Below, in pieces: positions 35,860 through 43,555 of a stretch of 64,000 nucleotides of DNA (its first letter is position 1; each line of letters starts with the position of its first letter). The notes beneath the pieces were generated by a model. That model ran no database searches. It was not told the DNA's origin and saw only the letters and a program-made list of their open reading frames with translations. The stretch is from Erysipelotrichales bacterium. GTDB taxonomy: Bacteria > Bacillota_I > Bacilli_A > Erysipelotrichales > Erysipelotrichaceae. The stretch covers positions 25,984-89,983 of the forward strand of contig CAJTIT010000009.1 in the NCBI GenBank assembly GCA_910576345.1. Direction: 5' to 3'. The position numbers and the translations under genes were made by a program.

Positions 35860-36234
35860 CTATGCGTAAATGATTTCATCATATACAATCTTCCTCGCAC
35901 AAGCTCTTATGTTATTCATTTTTCCTGTCCATTCTAAGGCATTTTCAGCCTTTAGCTGTTCTGTTATGTCTTGTGTTTGCTTCATGCCCTCTATGAGCCT
36001 TTCAAAGCGTTCCTGTGCCTGCCTGTCTACATCAACAAGATAGGCGTTGAGCCTGCCGTTTGTAAAAAGATTAGTGTATGTAACCTTATGGTACTGCTTC
36101 AGATAGTTCATATGCCGCTGTCCCCATATGCCTATGGGCTGTTCTTCTTCGGCGGGTACAGACAAACACGGTATTAAATAATCGCCTTGCCTTTCGTATC
36201 TGCCGCCCAGTTCCTCAAATAATGATTTTGCCAT
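35860..36234 (-). CDS. TnpV transposon-encoded protein
   Basis: A 124-residue protein (MAKSLFEELGGRYERQGDYL, PIGIWGQRHMNYLKQY, then WTGKMNNIRACARKIVYDEI) matching the TnpV family first seen on Tn4451-type mobilisable transposons. TnpV has no demonstrated catalytic role. Its SD (GGAGGAAATAG) overlaps the last codons of the small upstream gene, so the two may be translationally coupled. It supports the mobile origin of the block and lies near its right edge. Confidence 0.85.
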   Translation of the reverse strand: MAKSLFEELGGRYERQGDYLIPCLSVPAEEEQPIGIWGQRHMNYLKQYHKVTYTNLFTNGRLNAYLVDVDRQAQERFERLIEGMKQTQDITEQLKAENALEWTGKMNNIRACARKIVYDEIIYA

Positions 36235-36237
36235 TTT

Positions 36238-36462
36238 CTATTTCCTCCAAATAAGATATTCACTCCACATTATGGTGTCTGTTGTCTTAAACACAATTTT
36301 TAGTTTTCTCCTTATCTGGTTTAACCCATCTCTTGTTTTTATAAAACAATCCAATATGTAACCATGTCTTACTTCAATATGGTGTTCTTCCATTACAATC
36401 TTTAATATCTCTGCCATTATCCTACTCATATCAGTGGAGGATAAAGTAAAAACATTCACCAA
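36238..36462 (-). CDS. Small hypothetical protein upstream of TnpV
   Basis: A frame of up to 74 residues (MAEILKIVMEEHHIEVRHGY in its middle, ending MWSEYLIWRK). The exact start is uncertain: the first possible codon is TTG without an SD, and internal ATGs are equally plausible. Its stop is 3 bp from the TnpV start. No family recognised; it may be an element gene or the tail of a truncated one. Confidence 0.35.
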   Translation of the reverse strand: MVNVFTLSSTDMSRIMAEILKIVMEEHHIEVRHGYILDCFIKTRDGLNQIRRKLKIVFKTTDTIMWSEYLIWRK

Positions 36463-36811
36463 GACAGTAACATAGCCTATTCATGACTTCAATATCGACC
36501 ATGAAATTTATATGCAACTCGGTATATATGTTTGACCATTGATTGTAAGTATTTTTCTTACCCTCCTATATTTATACTGTTCGTTGTAGAATTCAAAATT
36601 ACAAAAAAGTTGTAGAAATCTTGCTATTTATCTCAAGCATTAGATGAAAAGTATACACAAACAATGAAAAGTTTCTTATATTGTCGTATATTTAATAATT
36701 ATGAGTAAAATCAAGTTGACTCAAAACCATTTCAATACTTTCTGTGTTGAATCCATATCTACTTTATGTTAATATTGTGCAGAACAATTTTTATTCAAAG
36801 AGGTATCGATT
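36463..36811. other. AT-rich intergenic region with a plus-strand promoter
   Basis: Marks the return to the host's AT-rich composition at the right end of the foreign block. No gene seen. A plus-strand promoter TTGAAT (36747-36752), 17 bp, TAATAT (36770-36775) leads to the small gene at 36812. Confidence 0.5.
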
Positions 36812-37006
36812 ATGAGCAGTTTTTTAGAGGAAACGTTTGAGAAAGGATTTCGTGAAGGCTTCGCTACCGGCTGGATGCACGCACACATTGAACATATTAC
36901 AATTTTGTTGATGGTGGGCAGGTACAAAGCAAGAATTATTTCAGCTGTTACCGGATTAGCTGTGGATCAGATTATGAAAATCATCACATCAAATTTTCTC
37001 CATTGA
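36812..37006 (+). CDS. Small protein resembling the C-terminal tail of Rpn/PD-(D/E)XK transposase-like nucleases
   Basis: A 64-residue protein: FEKGFREGFATGWMHAHIEH, then LMVGRYKARIISAVTGLAVD and QIMKII. The Gly-rich charged helix followed by 'a..tGL...qI..i' is the typical tail of Rpn-family proteins, here without the nuclease domain. A good SD (AAAGAGGT), its own promoter and a shared terminator suggest it is expressed as an independent short gene rather than being a fragment. Function unknown. Confidence 0.5.
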   Translation: MSSFLEETFEKGFREGFATGWMHAHIEHITILLMVGRYKARIISAVTGLAVDQIMKIITSNFLH

Positions 37007-37011
37007 ACGAT

Positions 37012-37044
37012 AAAAAAACCAAAGCAACAAGACTTTGGTTTTTT
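37012..37044. terminator. Bidirectional terminator between the small plus-strand gene and glgP
   Basis: AAAAAAACCAAAG and CTTTGGTTTTTT form a 12-bp stem with an 8-nt loop. A-run and T-run on opposite sides make it usable from both directions, which fits the convergent genes. Confidence 0.85.
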
Positions 37045-37049
37045 CATAC

Positions 37050-39482
37050 TTATTTTACAATAACAGGTTTGATATTCCAGATTTCATCCGCATACTGTTG
37101 AATTGTTCGATCAGAAGAGAAGAACCCGGACTGTGCAATATTTACCAAACACATTCTTGCCCAGCTTTTCTTATCGGCATAACGATTTTGCACATTATTC
37201 TGTGCATGCACATAAGCATCAAAATCTGCCAACAATAAATACTCATCATTCTTAAACATCAATTCATTGTAAATCGTTTTAAAATCATTTCCATTACTAC
37301 TGAAAGTACCATCTGTAAAACTTGTGATAACTTTCTGCAAAACAGGATTTTGATTATACTTGTCCCATGCATTATACATATTGTCCAATTTGATCAATGC
37401 GACATCATCTGCGCGCAAACCAAATATTTCCGCATTCTCAAATCCAACATGTTCTACAATTTCCACATTGGCACCGTCCATCGTACCCAATGTAATAGCA
37501 CCATTCATCATAAATTTCATATTACCGGTACCGCTGGCTTCTTTTCCGGCTGTGGAAATCTGTTCAGATACATCTGCCGCATTCTGTAAGATCTCTGCCA
37601 TGGAAACACCATAATTTGGCAGGAATACAACCTTCATCATCTTGGATACATGTGGATCGTTATTCACCTTATCAGCCACACAATGAATCAATTTGATGAC
37701 TTCTTTTGCGAATACATAAGAAGGCGCTGCTTTCGCCGCAAAAATGAACGTTCTTGGTGTAATCGTAAACGATTCATCTTCTTTCATGCGTTGATATAAA
37801 TAAATGATATGCATTACATTCAATAATTGACGTTTGTAAGCATGAAGACGTTTTGCCTGAATATCAAATATAGAATTTACATCCACTTCCACACCTGTAG
37901 TGTCTTTGATATAACGTGCCAATATTTCCTTACGTTCCTTTTTCACATTCAAGAAAGCATTTTGTAATTTCTCATCATCCACATACTTCATCAGATTGCT
38001 TAACTGATCCGGATCCTTTTTGAACCCATCGCCAATATAAGATTCTAGCAGTTCTGTTAACTGTGGATTGGAATACAATAACCATCTGCGATGGGTAATT
38101 CCATTTGTTTTATTATTGAACTTGTTAGGATAAATCGTATGGAAACTTTTCATAACATCTTCCATCAAGATTTTTGTATGCAAAGCCGCAACACCATTGA
38201 CACTGTGAGAACCAACGATAGCCAAATGCGCCATATGCACCTGTCCATCCTTTAGAATTACCACTTCATTTACCAATTCAGGATGACCATAATCATGTCC
38301 AACTTGATATTTGAAGCGATGATCGATTTCTTCGATAATCATATAAACACGTGGCAACAACGTTTGTACATAGGTAATTGGCCATTTTTCCAGCGCTTCA
38401 CTTAATACAGTATGATTGGTATAAGACATTGTTTTCGTGGTGATGTCCCATGCCTGATCCCATCCATATCCATACTCATCCATCAGCAACCGCATCAGTT
38501 CCGGAACGCACAATACCGGATGGGTATCATTTAGCTGCACACTAATCTTATCAGCCAGATTATCCAAAGAAGGATATGTGCGTAAATGCGCTTTCAAAAT
38601 CGCAGTAAGTCCGGCACAGACAAAGAAATACTGTTGTTTCAAACGCAGTAATTTTCCATGTTCCGTAGAATCATCCGGATAAACATTCATATTGATTTCT
38701 TCCACTTCATGAAGATAATTTGACAGATCCTTAGAATTCACAGCTTCATCCGCAACTTCCGCAGACCATAAACGAAGTGTATTTGTCAATTTTGTTTCAT
38801 AGCCAACAACAGGTATGTCATATGGAATCGCACGAACAACCATATCCGGAATATGATTGACAATTGCTTTTCCATCTTCACCCATCCACATATCAACACT
38901 GCCGCCAAATTTCACATTGACCGCATGTTTGGGCTTTCTTACTTCCCATACATTACCTAATTTCATCCAGTTATCCGGAAGCTCCACCTGTTCGTTGTTT
39001 ACAATTTCCTGTTTGAACAAACCATACTGATATCGAATACAGTTACCATGTCCCGGCAAATTTAAACTAGCCAACGAATCCAGGAAACAAGCCGCCAAAC
39101 GGCCTAATCCACCGTTTCCCAATCCTGCATCACTTTCCATATCTTCCAATTCATTGATATCGATGTTTAAATCAGACAAACCTTTTCTGACAATATCATA
39201 GATACCCAAATTCATCAGATTGTTGGTAAGCAGTCTTCCCATCAAAAACTCCATGGAAAAATAATGCATCTGTTTCTGCTCTTTGTTGGCAATCTCTTCT
39301 TTGCTGGATTTCCAGTTTTCACTTGCAAAATCACGAATCATTTCACCCAGCACCATATACTTTTCTGTCATATGAGACTGTTCGATCGATCTTCCGTATT
39401 TCGCAACAATACGACGTTTATATTCTTCTTTGAATTCGTCGGAATTGCTAAACATGTTTTTGTCTTTTTTCTTTGTAGGCAT
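37050..39482 (-). CDS. glgP: Glycogen/starch phosphorylase
   Basis: An 810-residue GT35 enzyme releasing glucose-1-phosphate from alpha-1,4-glucan. It has DAGLGNGGLGRLAACFLDSL, the nucleotide and phosphate sites, and the pyridoxal-phosphate region EASGTGNMKFMMNGA with its conserved Lys. Full family length. It is monocistronic with strong SD (GAGGAG). It completes the glycogen cycle with glgCDA and the pullulanase in this window. Confidence 0.96.
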   Translation of the reverse strand: MPTKKKDKNMFSNSDEFKEEYKRRIVAKYGRSIEQSHMTEKYMVLGEMIRDFASENWKSSKEEIANKEQKQMHYFSMEFLMGRLLTNNLMNLGIYDIVRKGLSDLNIDINELEDMESDAGLGNGGLGRLAACFLDSLASLNLPGHGNCIRYQYGLFKQEIVNNEQVELPDNWMKLGNVWEVRKPKHAVNVKFGGSVDMWMGEDGKAIVNHIPDMVVRAIPYDIPVVGYETKLTNTLRLWSAEVADEAVNSKDLSNYLHEVEEINMNVYPDDSTEHGKLLRLKQQYFFVCAGLTAILKAHLRTYPSLDNLADKISVQLNDTHPVLCVPELMRLLMDEYGYGWDQAWDITTKTMSYTNHTVLSEALEKWPITYVQTLLPRVYMIIEEIDHRFKYQVGHDYGHPELVNEVVILKDGQVHMAHLAIVGSHSVNGVAALHTKILMEDVMKSFHTIYPNKFNNKTNGITHRRWLLYSNPQLTELLESYIGDGFKKDPDQLSNLMKYVDDEKLQNAFLNVKKERKEILARYIKDTTGVEVDVNSIFDIQAKRLHAYKRQLLNVMHIIYLYQRMKEDESFTITPRTFIFAAKAAPSYVFAKEVIKLIHCVADKVNNDPHVSKMMKVVFLPNYGVSMAEILQNAADVSEQISTAGKEASGTGNMKFMMNGAITLGTMDGANVEIVEHVGFENAEIFGLRADDVALIKLDNMYNAWDKYNQNPVLQKVITSFTDGTFSSNGNDFKTIYNELMFKNDEYLLLADFDAYVHAQNNVQNRYADKKSWARMCLVNIAQSGFFSSDRTIQQYADEIWNIKPVIVK

Positions 39483-39752
39483 GTGTTTTCTCCTCTCTCG
39501 CGGGTATTATTTTACCAAATTTTCGCCCATAAAACAAATTTTTATCCAATGCATCTTTAGTATTGCCGCTTTCCTTATGCTTAACCATAAGAATACTGTT
39601 AATTTTTTCTTGTTTATTCAAAAATACAATGTAAAAAACATAAAATTATCATAAAAAAGTATATTAAAGATATATAATAAGTTACATCCTCGTTATTTTT
39701 ACGAAAAATGGTTGCACTCTTTTTGGTTCACTTATCTTTCCGATAAAACTTT

Positions 39753-40310
39753 TTATTGGTTTCGCAAATGACGATACCTTTCAGGCAGTTTTTTCCATAA
39801 TGCACGAACCAAAAACAATGACAGCAAGCGATCCAAAAAATCCGTACAAAATTGAACAATGAAACAGCTTACGGTTAAACTCAGCGGTGTTTTTGCGAGC
39901 AGTTGCACCAGTACGCTAGAACCGGAAGATGTTATGCCGCCAAACAACCATGCGCTGATACAGGCGCTGCATAAAGAAGTTGGTAATGTGACCAAGAAGG
40001 CGGCTCCCAACAAATACCAACCACGATCCAATCGATCATTCCATACAATCGCTATCAAAACGCCCAGTAGCATACCTACCGGTGCAAAATACAAAGAGTA
40101 TATATCCGTTGTCATACCAAAAATCAATCCACTGAGCAGATTTGGAATCATGGCATAAAACCATCCGTAAAGAGCCGCAATCATCACTGTACCGATACAA
40201 TCCAAATAGATTGGAAGTTTTAGAAATAACGCAATCTGTGCACCAACAATATTCAATACAATCGCCAATGCGATCATACAAATATGACTTATATTAAATG
40301 TTTTTTTCAT
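39753..40310 (-). CDS. ECF transporter S component (putative nucleoside/queuosine-related)
   Basis: A roughly 185-residue membrane protein with about six hydrophobic segments: LAIVLNIVGAQIALFLKLPI, YLDCIGTVMIAALYG, and GMTTDIYSLYFAPVGMLLG. This is the layout of substrate-binding S components that plug into the shared EcfAA'T module. It directly follows, and is coupled to, a nucleoside hydrolase, so the ligand is probably a nucleoside or modified base. The ATG at 40310 has GGAG upstream; the ATG at 40331, which overlaps the hydrolase stop as ATGA, is an alternative. Confidence 0.75.
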   Translation of the reverse strand: MKKTFNISHICMIALAIVLNIVGAQIALFLKLPIYLDCIGTVMIAALYGWFYAMIPNLLSGLIFGMTTDIYSLYFAPVGMLLGVLIAIVWNDRLDRGWYLLGAAFLVTLPTSLCSACISAWLFGGITSSGSSVLVQLLAKTPLSLTVSCFIVQFCTDFLDRLLSLFLVRALWKKLPERYRHLRNQ

Positions 40311-40327
40311 TTCTACCATCTCCTGTT

Positions 40328-41302
40328 TCATACCATCAACGTGTCTAAAATATCCAATTCTTCTTTTGTCTTGTGAAATAACTTCATAAACAACAAATAG
40401 AAAAATTTCTTATGATCCACCTCAGTCAGAACAAATGCATTGGGCTTTTGTTGATAAAACCGATAAGCATCCACAACAGTTTGTCCTCTTGTAATTCCTT
40501 TTGTTTCCACTGTTGTATATGCAGAAAATCCAGCACATATCGAAGGATCTATACAATATGCTATGGCCAGCGGATCATTGATTACACAGCCAATAAGATG
40601 CTCTTGTTTCCAATGAAAATCAAAATAAAACTTTGTGATTTTTTGAATAAAGCTGCCAACATTTGCATCTAGGCGATTCATATAAGCCAAAAGATTGGGC
40701 GTCAATACAATCTTCCTCGTAACATCCAAGCCTACCATATGAATCTGTTTTTTGATTTTTGTCATGTGTTCATAAACGATATTGGCTGCTTCCGGATCTT
40801 CCCAATAATTATATTCTGCCACCGGCGAACAATTACCATGGCTTCGATAATTGCCACCCATAGAAATCAACTGTTCTATTTGATTAAATGCACCTTCATC
40901 GTATGCAATCAGTTTTGCAAGATTGGTCAAAGGGCCAATCGCTATCACGGAACATGGTATTTTTTTCAATGTTTCCGCCATAAATTCGATTGCTGTCTTG
41001 GTTTGTTCATAACCACAAACATCAGGAAGAAAACTTTCACCCAATCCATCAGCGCCATGGGTATCCAACGCATCCGTATATGTTTTTTTTAACGGTTCAT
41101 TTTCTCCTATATAGATGGGCACATCCAAACGATTCATTTGTTTTAAAATTTTTTTTGCATTTTCAAAACCTAATTGTACCGGTGTATTACCGCAAACAAT
41201 CGTAATACCAACTACGTTGATTTCTTTACTGGACAGTGCCAACATAATGGCCAGACTATCATCAATTCCGGGATCACAATCAATGATTATATTATTTTTC
41301 AT
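40328..41302 (-). CDS. Inosine/uridine-preferring-type nucleoside hydrolase
   Basis: A 324-residue enzyme with the calcium-binding signature IIDCDPGIDDSLAIMLAL near the N-terminus, SMGGNYRSHGNCSPVAEYNY with DPEAA in the middle, and the C-terminal INDPLAIAYCID. The family cleaves the N-glycosidic bond of ribonucleosides; some Firmicute members (QueK) release queuine from queuosine. It forms an operon with the ECF S component and is preceded by a small structured leader with an attenuator. Start chosen at the ATG before KNNIIID; a GTG four codons earlier is possible. Confidence 0.85.
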   Translation of the reverse strand: MKNNIIIDCDPGIDDSLAIMLALSSKEINVVGITIVCGNTPVQLGFENAKKILKQMNRLDVPIYIGENEPLKKTYTDALDTHGADGLGESFLPDVCGYEQTKTAIEFMAETLKKIPCSVIAIGPLTNLAKLIAYDEGAFNQIEQLISMGGNYRSHGNCSPVAEYNYWEDPEAANIVYEHMTKIKKQIHMVGLDVTRKIVLTPNLLAYMNRLDANVGSFIQKITKFYFDFHWKQEHLIGCVINDPLAIAYCIDPSICAGFSAYTTVETKGITRGQTVVDAYRFYQQKPNAFVLTEVDHKKFFYLLFMKLFHKTKEELDILDTLMV

Positions 41303-41326
41303 TCTATCACACACTTTCTGTTAAAA

Positions 41327-41477
41327 CAAAAAAACTTCACCTATTCTCATAAGCGAAGTCCTATAAAAAAACAAGAAAAAAACTTTTTACTTTTGTTTTG
41401 TCATTTCGCCTATGATTATACTGGGAGGTTTTGAAACCAGTTTTTATAACTATACCATAAATTCTGTCTATTTGCAA
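41327..41477 (-). promoter_or_regulatory. Promoter, small folded leader and attenuator of the nucleoside-hydrolase operon
   Basis: Minus-strand TTGCAA (41472-41477), 17 bp, TATAGT (41449-41454) puts the start near 41442. The RNA begins with a hairpin ACUGG ... CCAGU (41420-41441) whose 12-nt loop contains a CCU that could pair with AGG just downstream. About 60 nt later an intrinsic terminator (ACTTCGC/GTGAAGT plus seven Us, 41327-41360) stands 25 bp before the gene. This is the architecture of a transcription-attenuating riboswitch. Confidence 0.6.
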
Positions 41478-41612
41478 TCATAAGATTACTTTGAAAAGCA
41501 TCGATTACATCATAAACTCACATTTTTTTAAAATCATGAGATTGAGTGTCAGTATTTCTACGTTATCATGTGTACACAAAGCAAACAACATATTTAAAAA
41601 GAAGGAATAACA

Positions 41613-41815
41613 ATGGCAAGGCCAACATCAAAAAAAGACTTATGAGAAGCCGCATCAATGAAATGTGAAAAACTTAATACATGGACGGATGAAATAGTGA
41701 GCAAGAATGAATGACACCTTTTGATTTTACTCACGAAGAAAAAAAAGAAGCGCATCGGAAAAGAGATAAAAATCTTGGAGATGTTCTTGAAATTCTAAAT
41801 TTTCAATGGTAAGTG
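41613..41815 (+). pseudogene. Remnant of a ClbS/DfsB family four-helix protein
   Basis: After a normal SD (GAAGGA) and ATG the frame reads MARPTSKKDL, hits TGA, continues EAASMKCEKLNTWTDEI and then, in a shifted frame, TPFDFTHEEKKEAHRKRDKN and LGDVLE. This is the ClbS/DfsB N-terminal pattern (MARPTsK.dLl.aa ... FdF...KKeAHWKRDKNLrDVL). An in-frame stop at codon 11 and further lesions make it non-functional. Downstream to 41973 nothing coding can be supported. Confidence 0.65.
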
Positions 41816-41973
41816 TTTTATCCAAATCAAGTAAGTTTTTGTATAACACCCGTATTATTGCGATTCCAACATTTCATATGAATTACATTCTTAGAAATGC
41901 TGCATATCAAAAACGTGCCGTACTCATTTTAAAAGATGTCCAATATCTAATTGTTAATTTAAACATTTTATAC

Positions 41974-42012
41974 AAAAAAACCAGAATCATTTCTATTGAA
42001 ACAATTCCGGTT
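41974..42012 (-). terminator. Terminator of pfp
   Basis: AACCAGAAT (41979-41987) and ATTCCGGTT (42004-42012) pair with one mismatch. The minus strand then reads seven Us, 24 bp after the stop. Confidence 0.75.
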
Positions 42013-42035
42013 ATCTACTCTTTTCAATGCGATGA

Positions 42036-43241
42036 TTAACGCATATTAAACGGTTTTACTGTCGCAGGGATACCGTTTTCCATAATCAATGTAGGCTCTC
42101 CCTGAATCAACGGTGTAATATAATCATAGAATTCTTGTGTCAATCCCTGATAGTCAGGCAAGATCCATTCTGTTGGTACATGTTTTACATGGTTGGCGAA
42201 ATTTTCTGCAGGTCCGCTGATAAATTTCGCATTGTACTTGCCATCCACCATTTCACGTTGAACCGCTACAACTTCACCTGTGAATGTGCCGTTTGCACTT
42301 CTCATATGCGCTGACATACCGAGTTCAAACGCCTCCGTTACGTCAACCAAAGATTGCGCAAAATTGGATGAACGTGCCGCTGTACTTAAATCCTGCACTT
42401 TTGCTCGTGGCGCAATACCTGCATCCAAAATCATGTTTTTCAATGTTTCACCTGCACCGCCAAGCACCGCATGGCCGAATCCGTCATTTTTTGCCTCTTT
42501 GGCAGAGATATATGTACCATCCGCATAATGTGCGCCTTCACTTGTTACGATGTAACATTTTCCTTTTTCATCCATGCATTTTTTCACTTGAGCAAGGAAG
42601 TTTTCTTTGTCAAAATCAATTTCCGGAAGTACCACAAGATCCACACGTCCTGTAGCTACCGTAGATCCTGCCAACCATCCGGCATCTCTACCCATGGTTT
42701 CTAGAATAAATACTTCTTCACGTGTATAAACGTTGTAGTCCAACCAAGTCGCATTCACAACTTCATTTGCGAATTTTGCGCCTGATGCAAATCCAGGACA
42801 GTGATCTGTTACCATCAAATCATTGTCAACTGTTTTTGGAATGCCTACGAAACGTTTGTTGATATTGTTTGCTTTTGCCCATTGAGACAATGCATCTACT
42901 GTATCCATAGAATCATTTCCACCGATATAGAACATGATTTCAATATCATGTTTATCCATAATCTCTACCAATTTGCGATAATCTGTTTCATCATTTCTTT
43001 TCAATTTGTAACGGCAGCTTCCAAGTGCAGAAGATGGCGTTTGACGCAAAATTTTGTTTTCTGTTTCGCTCATGTTGGTTAAATCATATAAACGATCCTG
43101 TAAAATTCCTTCGATTCCGTTCAATCCGCCATATACATGATCATAAACCGGGTTTAACTGATTGGCGCGTACCACACCTGCTAAAGATGCATTGATAACA
43201 GTCGTAGGTCCGCCTGATTGTGCAACTAAACAATTTGCCAT
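42036..43241 (-). CDS. pfp: Pyrophosphate-dependent 6-phosphofructokinase
   Basis: A 401-residue PfkA-superfamily enzyme. GGND at 107-110 carries the Asp that blocks ATP use in PPi enzymes (ATP forms have GGDG), and PKTVDND at 135-141 has the PPi-type Lys (ATP forms have PGTIDND). The GRDAGWLAG segment binds fructose-6-phosphate. Using PPi instead of ATP gives an anaerobe extra ATP per glucose and makes the step reversible, which suits glycogen cycling encoded nearby. Monocistronic, with its own terminator. The first Asp of the usual GGDD is Asn here, a mild deviation. Confidence 0.9.
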   Translation of the reverse strand: MANCLVAQSGGPTTVINASLAGVVRANQLNPVYDHVYGGLNGIEGILQDRLYDLTNMSETENKILRQTPSSALGSCRYKLKRNDETDYRKLVEIMDKHDIEIMFYIGGNDSMDTVDALSQWAKANNINKRFVGIPKTVDNDLMVTDHCPGFASGAKFANEVVNATWLDYNVYTREEVFILETMGRDAGWLAGSTVATGRVDLVVLPEIDFDKENFLAQVKKCMDEKGKCYIVTSEGAHYADGTYISAKEAKNDGFGHAVLGGAGETLKNMILDAGIAPRAKVQDLSTAARSSNFAQSLVDVTEAFELGMSAHMRSANGTFTGEVVAVQREMVDGKYNAKFISGPAENFANHVKHVPTEWILPDYQGLTQEFYDYITPLIQGEPTLIMENGIPATVKPFNMR

Positions 43242-43443
43242 TTGTTTGTCCTCCTAATATCTAATTAACGAACTAATTTTATCATATCTTATCCTTTATG
43301 AAAAGGTTAAATTTAATAGGAAGACGGATATATCTGTTTCATTTCCTAGGAAATATGCATTCATTGTATCCTTTGAGAAATGTATTTCGTTTTAATCGCA
43401 AAAAACCATAAGCTTACAAATGATGATGGTAAACATACGCTTA

Positions 43444-43530
43444 TTATTTTTTCTTACGATTACTCATTTTTTGAAGCCATAAACCAAATACATAACCGAT
43501 CAATCCATAAAAAGCAATTCTTACACTCAA
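43444..43530 (-). CDS. Possible 28-residue membrane microprotein
   Basis: A short frame reads SVRIAFYGLIGYVFGLWLQK after a TTG codon and ends MSNRKKK. It has one hydrophobic segment with a basic C-terminus, a pattern seen in real small membrane proteins. It sits 25 bp after the LCP gene stop on the same strand. A strong SD (GAGGAGG) is present but unusually close to the TTG, so the start is uncertain. Confidence 0.35.
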   Translation of the reverse strand: MSVRIAFYGLIGYVFGLWLQKMSNRKKK

Positions 43531-43555
43531 ACCTCCTCTTAATTATACAAAATGA

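Larger units (their letters stand above)
28250..36480. mobile_element. Fragment of an integrative element carrying an ABC transporter/two-component module
   Basis: From about 28.25 to 36.5 kb the base composition is visibly richer in G+C than on either side. The genes (sigma-like protein, KTR protein, TnpV) are those of Firmicute transposons and ICEs. Cargo is marR, permease, ATPase, response regulator, histidine kinase, all minus strand. No integrase, relaxase, excisionase or conjugation gene is present, and no flanking direct repeat was found by eye. Non-coding stretches 28346-28820 and 29493-29798 contain only hairpins and doubtful short frames. Both boundaries are approximate. Confidence 0.65.

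Noticed and set aside
28250..36480. Calling the foreign block a complete ICE
   Set aside because: No integrase, excisionase, relaxase or conjugation genes and no identified attachment repeats; it can only be called a fragment or relic.
41400..41445. Full identification as a preQ1-I riboswitch
   Set aside because: Stem length (5 bp) and loop length (12 nt) fit, but the tail lacks the A-rich stretch and the loop-tail pairing falls at different positions. Left as an unnamed leader.
41806..42039. Plus-strand frame of 77 codons downstream of the ClbS remnant
   Set aside because: No SD, low-complexity composition, and it runs through the pfp terminator.
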